Shown: positions 62,950 through 64,000 of the stretch, one piece after another | Layout: each line of letters begins with the position of its first letter | Numbering within the stretch: the first letter of the stretch is position 1 | Source of the DNA: Acidobacteriota bacterium | GTDB taxonomy: Bacteria > Acidobacteriota > Blastocatellia > Pyrinomonadales > Pyrinomonadaceae | Direction of reading: 5' to 3' | Assembly: GCA_019639115.1 (NCBI GenBank) | Contig: JAHBSM010000005.1 | Span: forward strand, 1-64,000 | DNA: 64,000 nucleotides | The notes under the pieces: model-generated | Database searches by the model: none | Seen by the model: the letters and a program-made list of their open reading frames with translations, nothing else | Told to the model about the DNA's origin: nothing | Program-made: the position numbers and the translations under genes

Positions 62950-63948
62950 TCAGGCGGAGGCCGTGCTTTCGGAGTTTGCGTAAGATTCGCTGACCTGTTG
63001 CTCGATCCAGCGATAGGTAATGGCCAGGCCCTCTTCCAGCGAGACAGACGGCTCCCATCCGAGTACTTCGCGCAGCTTGGTGTTATCTGAGTTCCTGCCG
63101 CGTACGCCCTGCGGACCGTCGATGTGTTTTTTGTCGATCGAGATGCCGGCGATCTCGGCAACGATGTCAGCTAGTTGATTTATGGATACCATTCGATCCT
63201 GACCCAGATTGAGCGGTTCGCGAAAATCGGAACGCATCAGCCGATATATGCCCTCGACGCAATCGGAGATGTAGCAGAATGATCTCGTCTGTTCGCCGTC
63301 TCCCCAGATCTCGACGACGGGGTCGCCGGTCAGTTTAGCGGTTGCAACCTTGCGGCACATCGCCGCCGGGGCCTTTTCGCGGCCGCCTTCCCAAGTTCCC
63401 TTCTCACCAAAGATATTATGGAATCTGACGGTTCGTGTCTCCATTCCGTAATCCTCGTGATAATGGAGGCACAGCCGCTCAGAGACGAGTTTTTCCCATC
63501 CATAGGCGTCTTGCGGCATTGCCGGATAGGCATCCTCTTCCTTGAGCGGGGTCACGTTCGTATCTTCCTGCAGAAACTCCGGATATACGCAGGCAGAACT
63601 CGTATATAGATATCGCTTTGCTCCGTTCTCACGAGCCGCGTCAAGCGTATGCAGGTTAATGAGCGAATTGTTATAGAGTATCTGAGCGTGATGCGACGAA
63701 ATGAAACCCATCCCGCCCATGTCTGCAGCGAGAGCGTAGACCTCATCGATGCCGTCTGTCGCGGACAGACAATTTTCCCATCGGCGTAGATCTAGCAGCT
63801 TGAATTCGTCGGCATCTGATGCGCCGAATTCGGGGTATTTGATGTCAACGCCGCGAACCCAATAGCCTTTCTCTCTCAAGAAGGTCACGAGATGGCTGCC
63901 GATAAAGCCGCCGGCACCTGTGACCAGCACTTTCGTTTTGTCACTCAT
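62950..63948 (-). CDS. GDP-mannose 3,5-epimerase-like enzyme
   Basis: This 332-residue SDR enzyme has GAGGFIGSHLVTF, AADMGGMGFI, SSACVYPEF, catalytic YGWEK, and the long block RFHNIFGEKGTWEGGREKAP shared with plant GDP-mannose 3,5-epimerase. It would turn GDP-D-mannose into GDP-L-galactose or GDP-L-gulose for the O-unit. The close resemblance of the block and of DFREPLNLG and VRGRNSDN makes this more likely than a generic 4-epimerase. No GDP-mannose synthesis gene is in the window. Confidence 0.88.
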   Translation of the reverse strand: MSDKTKVLVTGAGGFIGSHLVTFLREKGYWVRGVDIKYPEFGASDADEFKLLDLRRWENCLSATDGIDEVYALAADMGGMGFISSHHAQILYNNSLINLHTLDAARENGAKRYLYTSSACVYPEFLQEDTNVTPLKEEDAYPAMPQDAYGWEKLVSERLCLHYHEDYGMETRTVRFHNIFGEKGTWEGGREKAPAAMCRKVATAKLTGDPVVEIWGDGEQTRSFCYISDCVEGIYRLMRSDFREPLNLGQDRMVSINQLADIVAEIAGISIDKKHIDGPQGVRGRNSDNTKLREVLGWEPSVSLEEGLAITYRWIEQQVSESYANSESTASA

Positions 63949-64000
63949 AGAAATGATAAATTGATCGGGGCAAGGTCACGCTTCGTCGGAGTGGCGGTAA

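Noticed and set aside
62934-63161. 76-codon extension of the GT2 gene
   Set aside because: It overlaps the epimerase gene out of frame and lacks a glycosyltransferase pattern; ATG at 62933 gives a normal start.
63976-63999. End of a further minus-strand gene at the right edge
   Set aside because: A seven-codon frame ending in TGA is too short to support any gene.

Overview
The window looks like chromosomal DNA from a Gram-negative, moderately GC-rich bacterium, most likely an acidobacterium of the Blastocatellia/Pyrinomonadales type. This placement is inferred from gene content: several FHA and Hanks-type kinase proteins, short zinc-ribbon/DUF4190 proteins, a one-piece LptF-LptG permease, heptose and O-antigen genes, and HslUV. 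No rRNA, tRNA, insertion sequence, prophage or CRISPR array was found. Coding density is very high, no gap exceeds 200 bases, and many neighbours share ATGA start/stop overlaps.

Left part (1-21,000): a protein-phosphorylation and cell-wall region. It has an FHA-kinase fusion, a phosphosugar SIS protein, alanine racemase, an acyl-CoA carboxylase subunit and an SpoU methyltransferase. Then comes a minus-strand operon of FhaA-like protein, class B penicillin-binding protein, RodA/FtsW and PP2C phosphatase, which resembles the actinobacterial fhaA-pstP-rodA-pbpA-pknAB cluster. A strong promoter divergent from it drives a four-gene minor-pilin operon ending in a 999-residue PilX-like protein with EF-hand-type loops. 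A second kinase plus FHA pair follows.

Middle part (21,000-43,100): mostly housekeeping genes. These are a UspA/DUF402 pair; a MarR regulator and an unknown 126-residue protein transcribed divergently across a 22-bp repeat operator array; hslV-hslU-lipoprotein-FAH-transaldolase; recO and an LptF-LptG fusion; a methyl-cycle group (miaB, bifunctional nuclease, metK, ahcY); and dnaE, accA and ssb. The start codons of miaB and dnaE touch (CATATG).

Right part (43,186-63,948): about 21 kb of unbroken minus-strand genes for envelope polysaccharide. It includes a GDP-mannose 3,5-epimerase-like enzyme, glycosyltransferases, a Wzx flippase, a Wzy-like polymerase, two methyltransferases, ADP-heptose enzymes with a rare adenylyltransferase-GmhA fusion, a UDP-N-acetyl-L-sugar set and a WecA-type initiating transferase. 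Downstream of the transferase lies a small cassette: an HPr-kinase-like protein, then a 163-residue protein joining a PqqD/RRE-like domain, an internal twin-arginine-like signal and a six-cysteine tail, and, after an intrinsic terminator, a lasso-cluster-type nucleotidyltransferase leading into tsaB-rimI. This cassette is the best candidate for an undescribed system: an exported, possibly phosphorylated or nucleotidylated, cysteine-rich peptide made without recognisable lasso cyclase or protease genes in the window.
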